Assembly: GCA_948474755.1 (NCBI GenBank)
Contig: CAOLHI010002143.1
Location: 221,359-285,358, forward strand
Length of the DNA: 64,000 nt
Direction: 5' to 3'
Source of the DNA: Ctenosaura bakeri
Lineage: Eukaryota > Chordata > Lepidosauria > Squamata > Iguanidae
Shown piece after piece: positions 47,901-60,610 of the stretch (within the stretch, counting starts at the first letter, position 1; the number at the start of each line of letters is the position of its first letter). A program made the position numbers and the translations under genes. The notes beneath the pieces were generated by a model. That model was not told the origin of the DNA. It searched no databases and saw only the letters and a list, made by a program, of their open reading frames with translations.

Positions 47901-49790
47901 TAGAAATTCTCTTTCATGTTTTGACAGTAGATACATGCAGAAACGTTAATGATTCTCATAGGATTTAGTTTTATTTGCAGACGGCATGTTCTTCTTTGTC
48001 TAAATCCAGGGAGAACACCATCCCACTCTCTTTGATTGTTACAGATTTGTCTGCTTGCATGAATTTAAGTACTTAAAGGAATAAAAATAAAAGCAGAAAA
48101 TGTTCCATAGTTCTTTAGATAAAGATTCAGGCATAATATTTCTGCCCTACACTCATTTTGGGAACATGCCCCTGAATGAAGTGGTCATGCAGGCTCATTC
48201 CTACATCAAAATAAGTGTAGGGAAAAGAGAATTTAACTATTTGCATTCTCTGTGATCCTGATCTTCATCCTACCCACTTTCACAGCAACCTTTTCTCAAT
48301 ATTTTTAACATCATGAGTGTCAGTGTAAGTCTTAAAATCGAGAATTATATAGAGCCAGATCACCAGCCACATTAGTTGTATTGGACTAGTCCCAGCAGCA
48401 GTAGCTCATTACATGCACCTTATCAGGAAACACAAGAGATACTGGTGGATCTCTCAAGTAGAGTAACTGGGAAGGCAGAAACTGAACAATAATCAGTCCC
48501 ATGCCTACCCATTCTCTCTCACACAAAGCTTCTAGCAGAGAAAATAGATGGCCTTAACCTTCTTTGTGAAACACTTGAAACTATCTTTATTTATAATACT
48601 GGTCCATAATCAAATACATGGACTAATAGAGGAAAGAAAGAAAACAGAAAATGGGCTCAAATCAGAATGATGTAGGAAGATAATGAGTATGATAAACAAT
48701 CAGGAAATCTGCAAACATGAAAACTAATGATTGCAGAGTATCAGCATGAACAGGTTGCTAACTCTAGCACACCTTGTGAATGGGAACTCGTTGGAGAGCA
48801 AGGCTATATCATGCAAGGAAGGAAAGGATAGGATAGGAAAGGAAAGGGTGGCCATTGGGCATATTCAAAATGAAATTTTGGTACTTCTCACAGCTTTGGA
48901 TCAATCCAAACTATTGTATTCTTTCCTATTTTTAAAACCTTTGAATCTATATCTTCATTTTTATCACATTTTAAAAAGATAAAATAATATATATTTAAAT
49001 AAAAACGGGAAAAACCATTGTGTATATGCAATTTTTCAACCCAATCACTAAGCAATCCTCTTAGCTTCTTTTGCAACACTATGCAAGTAACAAGAGACAT
49101 TGTATCAGACTAATATTTTCTTTCTTTACATAAAAACGCATCATCATCCATCATTTTCATCTGGATGTTCTCTTGTTTTGAAAGAAACAACAAACAATGT
49201 CTCAGTGCCAAAGCAGCACATCTCTATGACCTGCCAAAAAGACTGGGTTATTCAAGCTCTCTTATGTATTAGGGCTTTAAAAAATGCTGGCTGTTTTTCA
49301 GAAAGTGACTTCAGTGCAGAAATGGAATCATTCTTCATCAGATTTTCCTTACTTTGGCTTTAAAAAAAAATTGCGCTCAAGCTACTTACATGAATGGTAT
49401 TAAAAAGCAACCCAAATGTATGCCACCCATCCAAATCCTGCTGAAAATGCTTCCCATTAACCTGTGCTGATATTGCCGAGCAAGCAATTAACACCTGATC
49501 AACCACAGTACATAGAGTTTGATAATATGCATTTATTAAATAGCTGCAAAGAGAAAAAAGGAGTTGTTGGCCAAGATCTCATTTGATGCTGTAGATGCAT
49601 AAAGTTATGCAAGAGCATAGAGATCCAGGAGGAAAACAGTGGCCACTGAGGACAATTGGGTCAGGAAATGGAGTTGTATTTGGAGTGGCATCTAACAGTT
49701 GCTGTACTACCTAACAAAACTGTTGGGTAGGAAGTACTGGATACCTCTATACACAACCCAAAGAGTGATCACGAATGGCTGCTTTTCATC
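44990..49790. other. No gene recognised; scattered foldback remnants
   Basis: Mostly AT-rich. About 46065-46190 (tctctgcactacacaattat..cactgctttaacggccatgg) resembles one arm of an unrelated foldback DNA element, and 46192-46300 resembles the hAT-type foldback family. A GC-balanced segment at about 47230-47480 has open frames on both strands but no recognisable motif. A 203-codon minus-strand frame at 45424-46035 is Gln/Cys-rich without a domain. None of these can be called genes. Confidence 0.4.
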
Positions 49791-49794
49791 CTAG

Positions 49795-50780
49795 AGAGAA
49801 GTGACCAGTGGGACACCAAAGAGTTCTGTCCTGGGCCCAGTGCTATTCAACAAATTCATCAATGACTTGGATGAAGGAGCGGAGGGCATGCAGATCAAAT
49901 ATGCAGATGATACCAAATTGGGAGGGGTTGCTAATATATCAGAGGACAGGATCAAAATTCAAAATGACCTTGACAGATTGGAGATTGGCCAAAGCTGACA
50001 AAAATGAAATTTGACAGAGAGAAATGTAAGGTCCTATACTTAGGCAGAAAAAATGGGATGCACAAATATAAGATGGGGGAATGTGTGGCTGGATAGCAGT
50101 ACATGTGAAAGGGATCTAGGAATCTTGGTAGATCACAAGCTGAACATGAGTCAGCAGTGTGATGCGGCAGCCAAGAAAGCCAATGCAATTCTTGGTTGCA
50201 TCAATAGGAGTATGGTGTCTAGATCGAGGTAGATAATGGTACCACTCTATCCTGCATTGGTTAGGCCTCATTTGGAATACTGTGTCCATTTCTGGGCACC
50301 TCAATTCAAGAAGGATATCAACAAGCTGGAATATGTTCAGAGGAGGGCGACTAAAATGGCAAAGGGTCTGGAAGCCATGCCCTATGAGGACTGGCTTAGG
50401 GAGCTGGGTATGTTTAGTCTGCAGAAGAGAAGGTTAAGAGGGGACATGATAGCCATGTTTAAATATTTGAAGGGATGCCACGTAGAGGAGGGAGCTGGCT
50501 TGTTCTCTGCTGCTCCAGAGACTAGGACAAGGAGCAGTGGATTCAAGCTGCAGGAAAGGAGATTCCACTTTAACCTCAGGAAGATTTCCTGACAGTCAGA
50601 GCTGTCTGGCAGTGGAATATGCTACCTTAGAGTGTGGTAGAGTCTCCTTCTTTGGAAGTTTTTAAGCAGAGGTTGGATGGCCATCTATTGGGAATGCTTT
50701 GATGTGTGTTCCTGCATAGCAGGGGGTTGGACTCGGTGGCCCCTGGGGTCTCTTCCAACTCTGTGATTCTATGATTCTAT
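49795..50780 (+). mobile_element. CR1 LINE, 5'-truncated, with complete 3' end
   Basis: Plus-strand CR1: SGTPKSSVLGPVLFNKFIND, KYADDTKLGG with YADD at 49900-49911, then a frameshift near 49995. It continues MKFDREKCKVLYLGRKN-type sequence, [58 protein letters not shown] and [16 protein letters not shown]. The 3' UTR ends ctctgtgattctatgattct (a repeated gattctat tail). It starts inside the reverse transcriptase domain, so it is 5'-truncated and dead. Confidence 0.93.
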
Positions 50781-50784
50781 AACA

Positions 50785-51545
50785 TCAGAAACATAGTTAT
50801 GCTAATGTGATTGGTTACATTGGTGTAAGCCATCAAGAGGACTGCAGACTTTGTTTCCTGCATTAAGCTGACCACCTCATGTTAGCCACACTGTTTCCTC
50901 CACACTAGAGAAGACCTGAAGATGTGTGTATTCAGGAAGCACCCACCTTTTGATACCCCATAATCCGACACTTACCCTTTTGATGTTTCCAAATTAAGGA
51001 CAAGTTCCATTAATTCAACAGGGGTTCTACTCTTTCATCAATTCTTCTTGCCTACAAAGGCTCACTTGGAACTGCTCACACTCATGCAAGAGGGGAAAAA
51101 TGTGCCATGTCAGTTGAGAGACTTTGCAAGCAGCAGATACACAGTTGGTCCCAAGTGAGCCTCCCTAAGTCCTTCAGGTTGCCCACAGTATAGTAGCTGC
51201 CTCCTGCTTTTCAACCAATTCTGTTTTCTGACAGTCCCTGACCTGTCAGGTAAGTGGGGGAAATCTGTAAATGTTATTCCTGGAGTGTTAGTTGCTATCA
51301 AGAAAGAATGTGAGAGGCAGTATTTTGGCCTCATTTACCAGGCCTGTTCAGTTTTATTCCGGGAGTGCTGTTGGCTTGAAAGTGAACACTGCCTGTTCTT
51401 CAGCCCTATAAATCTCTTATCTGGTGCATCTGTAAGCAAAATGACTTTTATATAGAAACAATGAATTCTCTGTTTTTCCCTCCAGAGGGAGGTTACTCTG
51501 CTCACATTTCAAAAACCTTCAGAATGGCAGAATCATTTAGATGGG
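50785..51545. other. No gene recognised
   Basis: No supported feature. Confidence 0.4.
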
Positions 51546-51549
51546 AGTG

Positions 51550-51665
51550 CATGAGACCTTCATGAAGTTGTTAGACTGCAAGTCCCATCAGCCTTAGCCA
51601 GCATGGACAATGGTGAGAAATACTGGGAGCTGCAGTCCAACAACATATAGAGGTCTACATGGTTC
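51550..51665. repeat. hAT-type foldback element
   Basis: Arms gttgttagactgcaagtccc / atcagccttagccagcat and, facing them, actgggagctgcagtccaac / aacatatagaggtct. A typical short amniote foldback DNA transposon remnant. Confidence 0.6.
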
Positions 51666-51669
51666 CCAC

Positions 51670-54600
51670 TTGATATAGATCCTGGCTTGTTCATTTAACA
51701 TGACACTGATAAGGGTTTTAACTTAGATGTGTCCAAACACATTCTCTTACTGTGTTTAACTTCTGTTATCCTCATTATAGGTATAAATAAATTTCACCTT
51801 TCCCAGAATTATAGACTTTATTTAGTTGTTTTTTGATTAAAGGCTGCATTTAAATTATTGCACCAATATTGACCAAAAAATTCAGAATTTTAATATAATT
51901 TCTTAACAACCATGATCAGGAATAGAACTCAACTGCTCTCTTGATATTTGCCCCCTGATAGTTGTACTGGTGTACTAGAAAAATCTTTCTGAAGGTTTGG
52001 AGATCCTGTTGTGGTCCACAGGGATAGGAGGTAGATGAAGATTGCCACCTCCTTCCCCTCTCCCCCCAAAAGTGGCAAAGGGCACCTCCTGTGAGTACGG
52101 AAGATGCTTCCACACCGTTTTTTTTGGAAATCTGCCTCCTTACTCAGATTCCTGAATCACAGCTGAATGATGAATTCAGTGGGATTTTCTGACTCCTAGG
52201 GGAGGCTTTGAGGAGCTATTGGCGTGTGTATAAGTTACTTCTGCCTACTTTTCTCCACTTACATTTTTTCCAAAGCCGATGCAATGGCACTTTGCCCTAA
52301 CACTAATCTGTTCCATTTAGATTTTTGCAATAACGAATGTTCTTTAAATTCTATTATTCCAAAGATGAAAGTGGAAGACAGTGAATGTGCTAATTCTCAG
52401 TGCTTACAATGAATATTTGCCCTCCCTGCTTCCCCAAAGATTGAAAGTTAATGCTAGAGAAAACAGGGTAACATCATATGCCTTTTAGGAATCACAAAGA
52501 TACTTGACATTTCTGACATTTTATTAATTGAATGCATCTGCACAAAAATAGATATTCATTCATTTGAAATACTATTCATCAACATTAGAATTTACACATT
52601 CATTATTATTAGATATTAAAAGTCAGGCGAGAGCCTTAAAAAAAATTCTCTTATCTGACTCCTCCCCATGTTATATATTTCCACTGATTAACTGAAATAA
52701 CAGCTTTAAAAGAGCTCTGAACCATCTTCACAAAGGTCATTATTCCAAGATGCTTGTTCACATTGATACAGTAATATATCATCCATACAATAACATATTG
52801 ATTGTCAAACAAGTGAGTTGATTCCTGCATTCAAACCAACCAGGCTTTTTCACACAGATGTTTTTACCTGACTACAGTATCAAACAATGGCATGCATGCA
52901 GAACTTGTAAAAGTTATGTTTGGAATAAAATAATTTTGGAATAAAATTCCCAGAACTCCAGCATGCAGACTAGAGGGTTCTGGGACATGTAGTCCTGAAA
53001 ATTAACTTTTATAAGCTCTGCATGCAAGTCTGAAAAAATCATCAGAGAAAGCTTTCTTGCCACCTAATATCCACATGAATGCAGTGCTACTCAAAGGAGG
53101 CAGTTCATACATTCACCTGAGAATCCACAAGTGAAAAAAATGTTTGAAAGAGCCCTAAGCTGTTTAGTCTGGTGAGAAATTCAGCACCAAAATTAAAGTG
53201 TTCTAATCTCCAAGTCAGTGCAGGAAAAGGATGGGTGGATCTGACTCAAGATAGGATTCTTTTGATGGGTGACTGTCATAAGATGTATCATGAGACACAT
53301 GGGCATAATCCAAAACTCTATGTTCTCAGTGCTTTTCATAGTCTTCTATGAAAGAAATCCTTCAGATGTACACAGGTATTCTATATTGAATTGTAGAGCA
53401 TTCCTGACACATAAAAGAGTCACAGATGGGCTGAGCTGCACAACTTAGCCTTGGACACAATGAACTGATTCTGACTTCTCTTCAAATTTGTGCCAGCTGA
53501 GTAGACAATAAGATTAAAATCTAAAAAGAGAATGATATTCCAGAGCTTGCTGACACATCAGAGGGCCTCTTCTTGTGCTACTTCTAAAAGGCAGGGACAA
53601 ATCCCTAAGGGACCACACCCATGACCCAAAATTCATGGAAAAAAGCTGTAAAATAAACAGCCATCCTTCTGAGATGTCATGGCTTGAGCAACTGGCAGGG
53701 TCATCATTAAGAAAGTGCATTCAGAATAACTGAAACAGGACTTTTTCTGGGTAAATTTCCATCCAGATTTGATTCCCAGGAGTTGTGTTTACTTTGGATG
53801 AATAAATTCAAAATCTGTTTACAAGAAAGGGTAGTATTATTCAGTATAGAAATTTTCCCAATTTAAATTATTTTGCACAGTCTTCTCTTGTTAAATCGTG
53901 GTGTTTGCTATATCATGATTTGGAAATATCTTTCATTGCAAGACTGGGCTTTTCACACCTCTGAGCACACGCTTTTAGAGTCTAACTTTGTAACCTTTAA
54001 ATCATGCCACCATTTTCATAAAGAGAAATACCCTAAGGTGAATTTTGTAACCATTCTGCACTGCTATAGAATCACACAGCCTGAATAGGTATAGTCACAC
54101 TTTTCACAACAAATAAATCATTGGTGCTGAAAATTCAATGCCTTTAATTTTATAACACCAAGTAGCCATTTCATTATCCAGACAACTATCATCCAGGAGT
54201 ATATTGACTCAAAGAGCAAAATGTCAAGCATTCAGTGAGCACTTCCTAATACTTTCTATCCAAATGTGACTTTATGATTGTGACTATAACCATTTTAAGT
54301 CTTTCAGCCTTCGAAGCATCATAAAGGCTAACAAATTAGCTGCCAATGAACTGAAGCCTGTTGGATGGCAATTAATGTACAACTCTGAGCAAGGAGGAAA
54401 CCAATCACTTCATCTTCTAATATAACACTTAAAAACCAGATGCTATTCTGAGAAAGATGAAGAAACTTTCATTTCATCCCTGGCCAGCTGTTTTCACAAG
54501 GCAGAACAACTTTTGTAATGAGCACATCTTTCAACACTGGTAGTCACAGAAAGTCTCTTGTTCTTTCACAATAAATTAACTAGAGATTTTTTTTTTTTTT

Positions 54601-54755
54601 AAAAAATTCCATTTGACTTTTCAGGAATTTCTGTGTTTGCAGATTTTGTTATTCAATATACTAGAAATATGGTTTGAAAACAAGGCATTTTACAAAGGTC
54701 TGCATTCTGCATTTTAAAGTCGTTGTACATCTAAATATTTTACATTTAAATACTT
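51670..54755. other. No gene recognised
   Basis: AT-rich unique-looking DNA. Inverted arms ataaaattcccagaactcca and gggacatgtagtcctgaaaa at 52935-53000 suggest an old foldback element. This stretch could include distal CALCRL 3' UTR, but nothing in the sequence shows it. Confidence 0.4.
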
Positions 54756-54761
54756 ATATTT

Positions 54762-54987
54762 ATGTTGTTGTGTGCTTCCAATTTGTTTCTGACTTATGGT
54801 AAGCCTAAGGTGAACCTATTGTGGTGTTTTCTTGGTAAGATTTGTTCAGAGGGGGATTGCCATTGCCTTCCTCTGAGGTTATGAGAGTGTGACTTGCTCA
54901 AGGTCATCCAGTAAATTTGCATGGCTGTATGAGGATTTGAACCCAGGCCTCTGAGAGTCCATTGTTCAAACCACTATACCATGTTGG
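54762..54987 (-). mobile_element. tRNA-derived SINE, minus strand
   Basis: Plus strand: gttgttgtgtgcttccaatt, gacttatggtaagcctaagg, gttttcttggtaagatttgt, gtgacttgctcaaggtcatc, gaggatttgaacccaggcct (B-box complement) and ccactataccatgttgg (head). Confidence 0.82.
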
Positions 54988-54989
54988 GT

Positions 54990-56685
54990 CTAGTATATTT
55001 ATAGAATCCTTGAATCTTTCCTCAAACCATGACCTTTATTATATTTTTTTTAAAAAAAGAATAATAACCACAGTGATGTTATCTATTGAATAAAGCACTT
55101 CTAAGTGTAAGTCAGAGACAGAAATCATGTGGACCTCCAGGTACTTGTAAACTGCATCTCCCAGCATTCCTCCCTGGCTGGGCTTGCTAGGCCAGAAGGG
55201 CAGGATGGTCCAAGTGTGATCCATGGATTTGCAATCATTTTCAGTCACTGAAAAAAGGCCAAAGCTGAGACAATGGCAAAATGGCAAAATACCCACACAT
55301 TGCCAATGGGATTTGAGGGAATTTTGCATCAAAAGCACTTTTTTGCAGAAGGTGTAGTAACGGAGATGCAGACTTCTAAGATCACCATTGCGAGGAGGGG
55401 TGCTAAAATGTTGCCCCTTTGACTTTCACAGACAATCCTGGAATTGCAAACCAACATTATCTAGCAGGCTACTTGATTCCCAGAGGCAGCAGTATAACAT
55501 TATTCAACACAAAATGATAAGGAATATGTCAATTTTTACACAGCAGGTCTCAAGAGACTTCCTCCATAAAGAAATAAAGCTATAATGCTGCACCCAGTTA
55601 AGCTACTGCATTCCCTGTATACTGGATTTAAGCAGCTTCACTAAGCATCTTATTTTCAGACAGCTTTGGGAGACACACTATATCTTTTCTAGTGTAAAGT
55701 GCAGGCCATGGGCCCTTGAGATTTTTGCATGAGGCAGAATAAAATGCATGTCTTCTCAGATAAAACTCCCATCCCTTTTAAAATTGAACAACCAAGGGGA
55801 AAAGGGCAGAGGAACTCTATGGCCTTTAAAAGAATCAAGCCCTTTTTTAAAAAAGCCAGTGCAAATGTGATGATTGGTTATATCATCTAAGCCAAACATT
55901 TTTTTCAAACTTGGGTGCTTAAGGTGAGGTGTCAGTTGTGATCAGTTTATCATCATTTGGTCTCTTCTAACAGCAAACTTATTTCTAGGACACAAAAGTG
56001 GATCAAGTCTTCACTTCTGTCCCAGGGCTCCTAGTGAAACTATGTGTCTGTGAAAATAGATGGGAGATAGAGCTTTTGCTGGATGAAACCAGTAACTCTC
56101 CAGTTGATGTTCCCGGGCCACATATCCTCAATCTATCAAGTGCCTTCACCTCTTCCAACCAATGACCTCCAATACTCTCCTTCCTATACAGGCAATTTAC
56201 ACTCAGTTGAAGTAATCCAATAATGACTTCATTTCACCCACTTTTGGATACACCATCACTCATCAATATTGTTCATATTACAAAAGCAGTAATAACCTCA
56301 TATGTGTACAAGCACTTAGCTGATACAGACTCCAGGATACCTAATTTTAGTTCTTCTTTTCTAGGTCAATTAAGAAAGGTTTACACCTTTTATACCCATA
56401 CCACATATAAGAAAGCCTTCAAGAGCTCCATTTCCATATTGCCCAGACTTAGTACAATTAAGGCCAACTCCCATCTCACATCATTGCCTCCTCAAATGAA
56501 TATACACAACCAGGTTTCTCTGCCTCAGAACATGGGTCAGCTTGTGGTCTGCTAACCTTCCTCTGAGGGCTAAACATCTGACCAAGGAAGCAAACCACAG
56601 TTTGAAACCTTTAAGGGTATCAACTTCCCCTTTGCTTTTTACTAAGTAGGTAAGGATTAGAGTTCTTGGAGGTAAGCAAAGTGCC
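54990..56685. other. No gene recognised; possible distal CALCRL 3' UTR
   Basis: AT-rich. Contains minus-strand AATAAA near 55035. No repeat or exon supported. Confidence 0.35.
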
Positions 56686-56689
56686 TAAT

Positions 56690-57691
56690 TGCTTTATTAA
56701 ATATTACCAGAATCAACACTACTGAGGCTATTCCATTCTGTTGATGTACTCTAGTCCAAAACAGAGCTACTATCACTGGATGGGGTCACATCAAGGCATG
56801 AGGGGAAAACAAATCCCTTCCTCTGAAGGAAAGGAAGCTGACGAACACATAGGAATGCCACACAACTGCCTTGCTTAGAAGAGAATAGTGGGATGTGATG
56901 ACTGTGGCTCTAGTTATCCATTCTTTCTTATGCGAGGCTCTCTCTGTGGAGGAAAAAGGCAGAGGTATATCATACAGTGCTGGCCCTAAGGTTTCTAATC
57001 GCTTTGCAACACTTTCAATTTAAAATATCGCAGATTTCTCTCTATCTTTGTCAGAATTAAAGGCTGCACAGTCAATATGAAGAACGCTTTGCCATGAGTG
57101 CATTCTTTCTCAATATTAGATTGCATCTGTTGGCTGCACTTAAGACAACACAAGAGGATAAATACAGTATTTACAAATTTTTGTCAGCAAACACAGTGGC
57201 CTCCACGACAACCCAGTCAAGATACAAACTGCTGGGGAAAAAAATAAGAAACTTTTCTTTGATTCCCTTCATACAAAATAATTGCCCACTTTGTCTACAC
57301 AGTAGAAGCTGAATAGGCAACATCTATCTATCTTGATACATATTTATATGTAAAAAACATACATATACGTCTGCATATACCTAGAGCAGGATTGATCCCA
57401 ATGCAAATTTCAACCAGTATTTCTCTCCGTGTGGGGAATCCAGGGGTCAACGCTGTTCAGTGGTTCAGTTGATGGGCATGACCAGCTCCAGTGTACAATC
57501 AACCAAGAACAAACTCACATATGCTAAGATAAGTTAATGCATGTGCACGTGTGAGAAACAAAGTCTCTGCATTCTTCAAGGACAGCCATCTTCAAGGACA
57601 TTTGACCAAAAAAAATATCCTCTCTGCTCATGAAGGTATTCACTCAAAATAAAATATTGTGAGGGAGTTGGGAATAAAGAGTTATCTGTAA
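56690..57691 (-). other. CALCRL: Probable proximal 3' UTR of CALCRL
   Basis: Sequence directly after the CALCRL stop codon on the minus strand. It is AT-rich, has no recognised repeat and no splice-site pattern I would trust, so it is most simply 3' UTR. The end is unknown. A minus-strand AATAAA at 56693-56698 is one candidate polyadenylation signal. Others exist further left, for example at about 55035, and RNA data would be needed to choose. Extent is inferred, not seen. Confidence 0.5.
56693..56698 (-). promoter_or_regulatory. Candidate poly(A) signal for CALCRL
   Basis: AATAAA on the minus strand (tttatt on the plus strand), about 1 kb downstream of the CALCRL stop. A hexamer this common in AT-rich DNA is weak evidence alone. 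It is listed as the nearest clean canonical signal I found. Confidence 0.25.
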
Positions 57692-57916
57692 TCAACCATA
57701 CAACTTTTCAGCTTTAAAAACCACATTGTCCATGTCGTGGTAGTTTTTTCCATTTAAATGTTCACTGGTGCAGTCATGATTATAGGTGAAGCTCTGAGCA
57801 TCAGCAATTGAGGAGGAGACGGTGTACGAAGCTGAGCGAAGAGCATCGGAGTGGGCAAAGCTGTGCTCAAATTGGATCTTGTATTGATTCCAGTGCCTCC
57901 TCAGGACCGACTGGAC
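57692..57916 (-). CDS. CALCRL: CALCRL terminal coding exon: helix 8 and C-terminal tail with stop
   Basis: Last coding exon: 74 codons plus a TGA stop at 57692-57694. The acceptor AG is at 57917-57918 in a ccttgaatAG context, phase 0. It begins [16 protein letters not shown] (helix 8, the membrane-proximal cytoplasmic segment). The tail follows: a Ser/Thr-rich stretch ([14 protein letters not shown]) of the kind phosphorylated on receptor desensitisation, then [11 protein letters not shown], and it ends KAEKLYG. The order of tail motifs (SASYTVS, then HDC.SEHLNGK, then a Lys/Glu-Leu-Tyr end) is that of CALCRL and not CALCR. With the two upstream exons it gives an uninterrupted 161-residue C-terminal segment. 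No disrupting mutation is seen, so the gene appears functional. Confidence 0.95.
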   Translation of the reverse strand, partial: VQSVLRRHWNQYKIQFEHSFAHSDALRSASYTVSSSIADAQSFTYNHDCTSEHLNGKNYHDMDNVVFKAEKLYG

Positions 57917-58579
57917 CTATTCAAGGGGAAAGGGAGGAAAACAAGATAAAGTTACAAGCTGAAAGAAGAACGAGAAAACCCAGCTGTTTTAGCAGACTGG
58001 GGAAGGGGGAAGACACACAGCACATGTAGTTTCTAAATTTTATATCCCTGGTATATGACTAATTTGTAATCTGTAATACCTCTGAGCTAAGGAAGCATGC
58101 TGACTAATTCTTTTCTTTGCAGTGAACAGAGAATTCTGTAGAATTCTTCCATTAATAGATGAGGTCTAAATGGGAATGAGCAGCTGAAGCTTCTGTTACT
58201 ATTTGCTTTCAGGGGGGTGGGCCTGTAAATAGGCCTGTGAATCACAGGTGGAGAACCTATGGTTCTCTAGCCTGGCCAACAGTGAAGGGTGACAAAAATA
58301 GCTAATACAGCAACTTCTTTTGGGCCGAAGCCTCCCCACACCTGATCTAGGCACTTACAGATATAGAAAAACAGACAAAATGGCTGACATTTTGCACAAA
58401 AGGAGAAAGTTATAAAACATTTTACAGTGGGATGGTTGTGTTAGTTTATTGCAACAAATAAATAAATCAAATAAATAAATAAAACAAATAAAACAATCTC
58501 ACAGCACTATAAAGGCATTGATAAGAATAAAACTATTAGCCCCAGATAGAACAGACTGATTGAATCAATGGAGACTTAG

Positions 58580-58779
58580 AGCCTTTCTGCACTAGACTGT
58601 TATAGTGCTATTATTCCACTTTCAACATCCTGTGGAATTCTGGGGTTTGTAGTTTACTGAGGTCAAAGATCTCTCTAGCTGACAATTCCAAAGGCCCCTC
58701 CCTAAACTCCAAACCCCAGGATTCCACAGGATGTTGAAAGTGGAATAATAGCACTATAACAGACTAGTGCAGAAATGGC
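58580..58779. mobile_element. Foldback MITE, copy E (in CALCRL intron)
   Basis: gcctttctgcactagactgt at the left, cagactagtgcagaaatggc at the right, and highly similar arms ccactttcaacatcctgtgg and ccacaggatgttgaaagtgg. TTA is seen near both ends, (c)TTA(ga) left and (a)TTA right, one or two bases off the ends. Confidence 0.87.
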
Positions 58780-59511
58780 ATTAGTTAACACTTAAGTCAG
58801 TTTGATTGGCTCAGAAGGTTTATCCTAGTAGGCACTAAAAACTGGATTTAGGCCCAACAAATTTATTATGGCATTCGTTTTTCCAGACTATAGTTTGTTT
58901 CAGAAAATACATGAAGTTATACATGAAGTATTAGTTTGAGTTACAAGTGAATTTACACAGAGGTTGGGAAGGCTGAGAATAGAGATATGGGGAAAATTAA
59001 ATAAACCAAATACAGGCAGGTATAATTTCCCAACACTTGGAAATATCTAGCTACATTTATGACAGCATTCCCCAACCTTACAGTTTCCGGATGTGCTGCA
59101 CTACAAATCCTATAACCCAAGCCATCAAGCTGAGGGATTTGTAGTCCAGTGCTTCTGGAAACTTCCAGTTTGGGGGAGGCAACTTGGGAAAAAAAAGAAT
59201 ATTTTTGAAAGAGCCATCAGGATGTGCAACCAGGTAATTACAGTGACAACCAAACTTGCCATTCACTGTAAAAACCACAGTCTTTCATATATCTAATTAA
59301 TTAATTAACTATCTACTAATGCAGCAAGTTAGATTTCCATCTTCCCAGTATTAATGATAACAAACTAATTTCTCATTTCCCAACAATCACTATTGAATTA
59401 ATTTTTTTCCCTGACATTCCAAGCTCTATAATTACCTAGCTTAGTATGATATAAAAAAATGTAAACATTTAGAATGGTTTGCGGGCATTTAGCATAGCTT
59501 AGGCCATTTCT

Positions 59512-59703
59512 ACACTACATTGTTATAGTGCTATTATTCCACTTTCAACAACCTTTGGAATCCTAGGGTTTGCAGTTTCAGGCGAGGCCTTTAGAATTCT
59601 CAACCAGAGAGCTCTTGGGCCTTAGTTGACTACAAATCCCAGAATTCTATGGGATGTTGAAAGTGGAATAATAGCATTATAATAGTGTAATGCAGAAATG
59701 GCC
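59512..59703. mobile_element. Foldback MITE, copy F (in CALCRL intron)
   Basis: ggccatttctacactacatt at the left, aatgcagaaatggcc at the right. An exact 3-bp duplication TTA (59509-59511 and 59704-59706) flanks it, which fits a PIF/Harbinger-type target site. Confidence 0.87.
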
Positions 59704-60210
59704 TTAGTGTTGGAAATGAAGTAGGTCTGGAAACCATTCAGACAGCTCTGAGCAGTCATGAGAACAGTTGATAAAAATGTAGTCATTCAGTATTTTGTAG
59801 ATATGTTGGCCAATGTCATATGCTCATCTTGGTACTAAAATACTCCTAACACTAATACTTTGGTTTACTCTAGCAGGAATTTTCAGTCAGCAACACTGAT
59901 TCATATTTCCACCAAGCTGGTGGAAAAACTGTTTCCTGAACAGAGTTCAGCTTGCTTTTCTACCTTGGTCAAAAATATATTGAATAAAATAGACCAAGGC
60001 ACACGATGTCTGTGTTTGTTTATCCACTGCTTTGGAAGGATGTTCTGTTTTACAATAGTTTCCGTTCATACAATATGGCAGGCCACCTGTGCAACAGGAA
60101 GCTTGATTTACCAAGGACCTTGGTGAAATGTACATGAAATCCATCTCTTCCAAGAACAACTGACATCAGGAATAAAAAGTTGCAAAATCTGCTTTGTTAA
60201 AAGATTTCCT

Positions 60211-60245
60211 TGTTGTTGTTGTGGTGGTGGTGGTGGTGGTGGTGG
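60211..60245. repeat. (TTG)n(GGT)n microsatellite
   Basis: Short TTG run passing into about nine GGT units. Confidence 0.9.
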
Positions 60246-60249
60246 ACTC

Positions 60250-60610
60250 TTGCTTAAAGTCCACAGTTTAAAATACCGATTATGACCTATAAAAACCTAG
60301 TCCAGGCTCACTGAAAGGCCACATTCTTCCATATGAGCCTGCCTGGGCCTTGAAAACATTGGAGAAGGCCTTCTTCTCAGTCTCACCATCTTCACAGCCA
60401 TTTCTGAGGGGAGGGACACAGTGATTACTTCTTAGTGACTACTTTGAGGCTCTGGAATGCTCATTCTAGGGAAACTATGCTGTGTTTCCTCTTCCATTGA
60501 CAGATCAATACTTTTTATTATTATTTCAACAGCTTTGGAGAACTGACTGTTTAAAAGGACTATGGTGTTGTACTATTTTTATTTCTTTTCTTTTTTTTTT
60601 TAATGACTAT
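60250..60610 (+). mobile_element. Old L2 LINE 3' end
   Basis: Plus-strand decayed C-terminal region (gagaaggccttcttctcagt, ctctggaatgctcattctag) followed by an AT-rich UTR. Lies inside the CALCRL intron in antisense to the gene. Weakly conserved. Confidence 0.45.
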
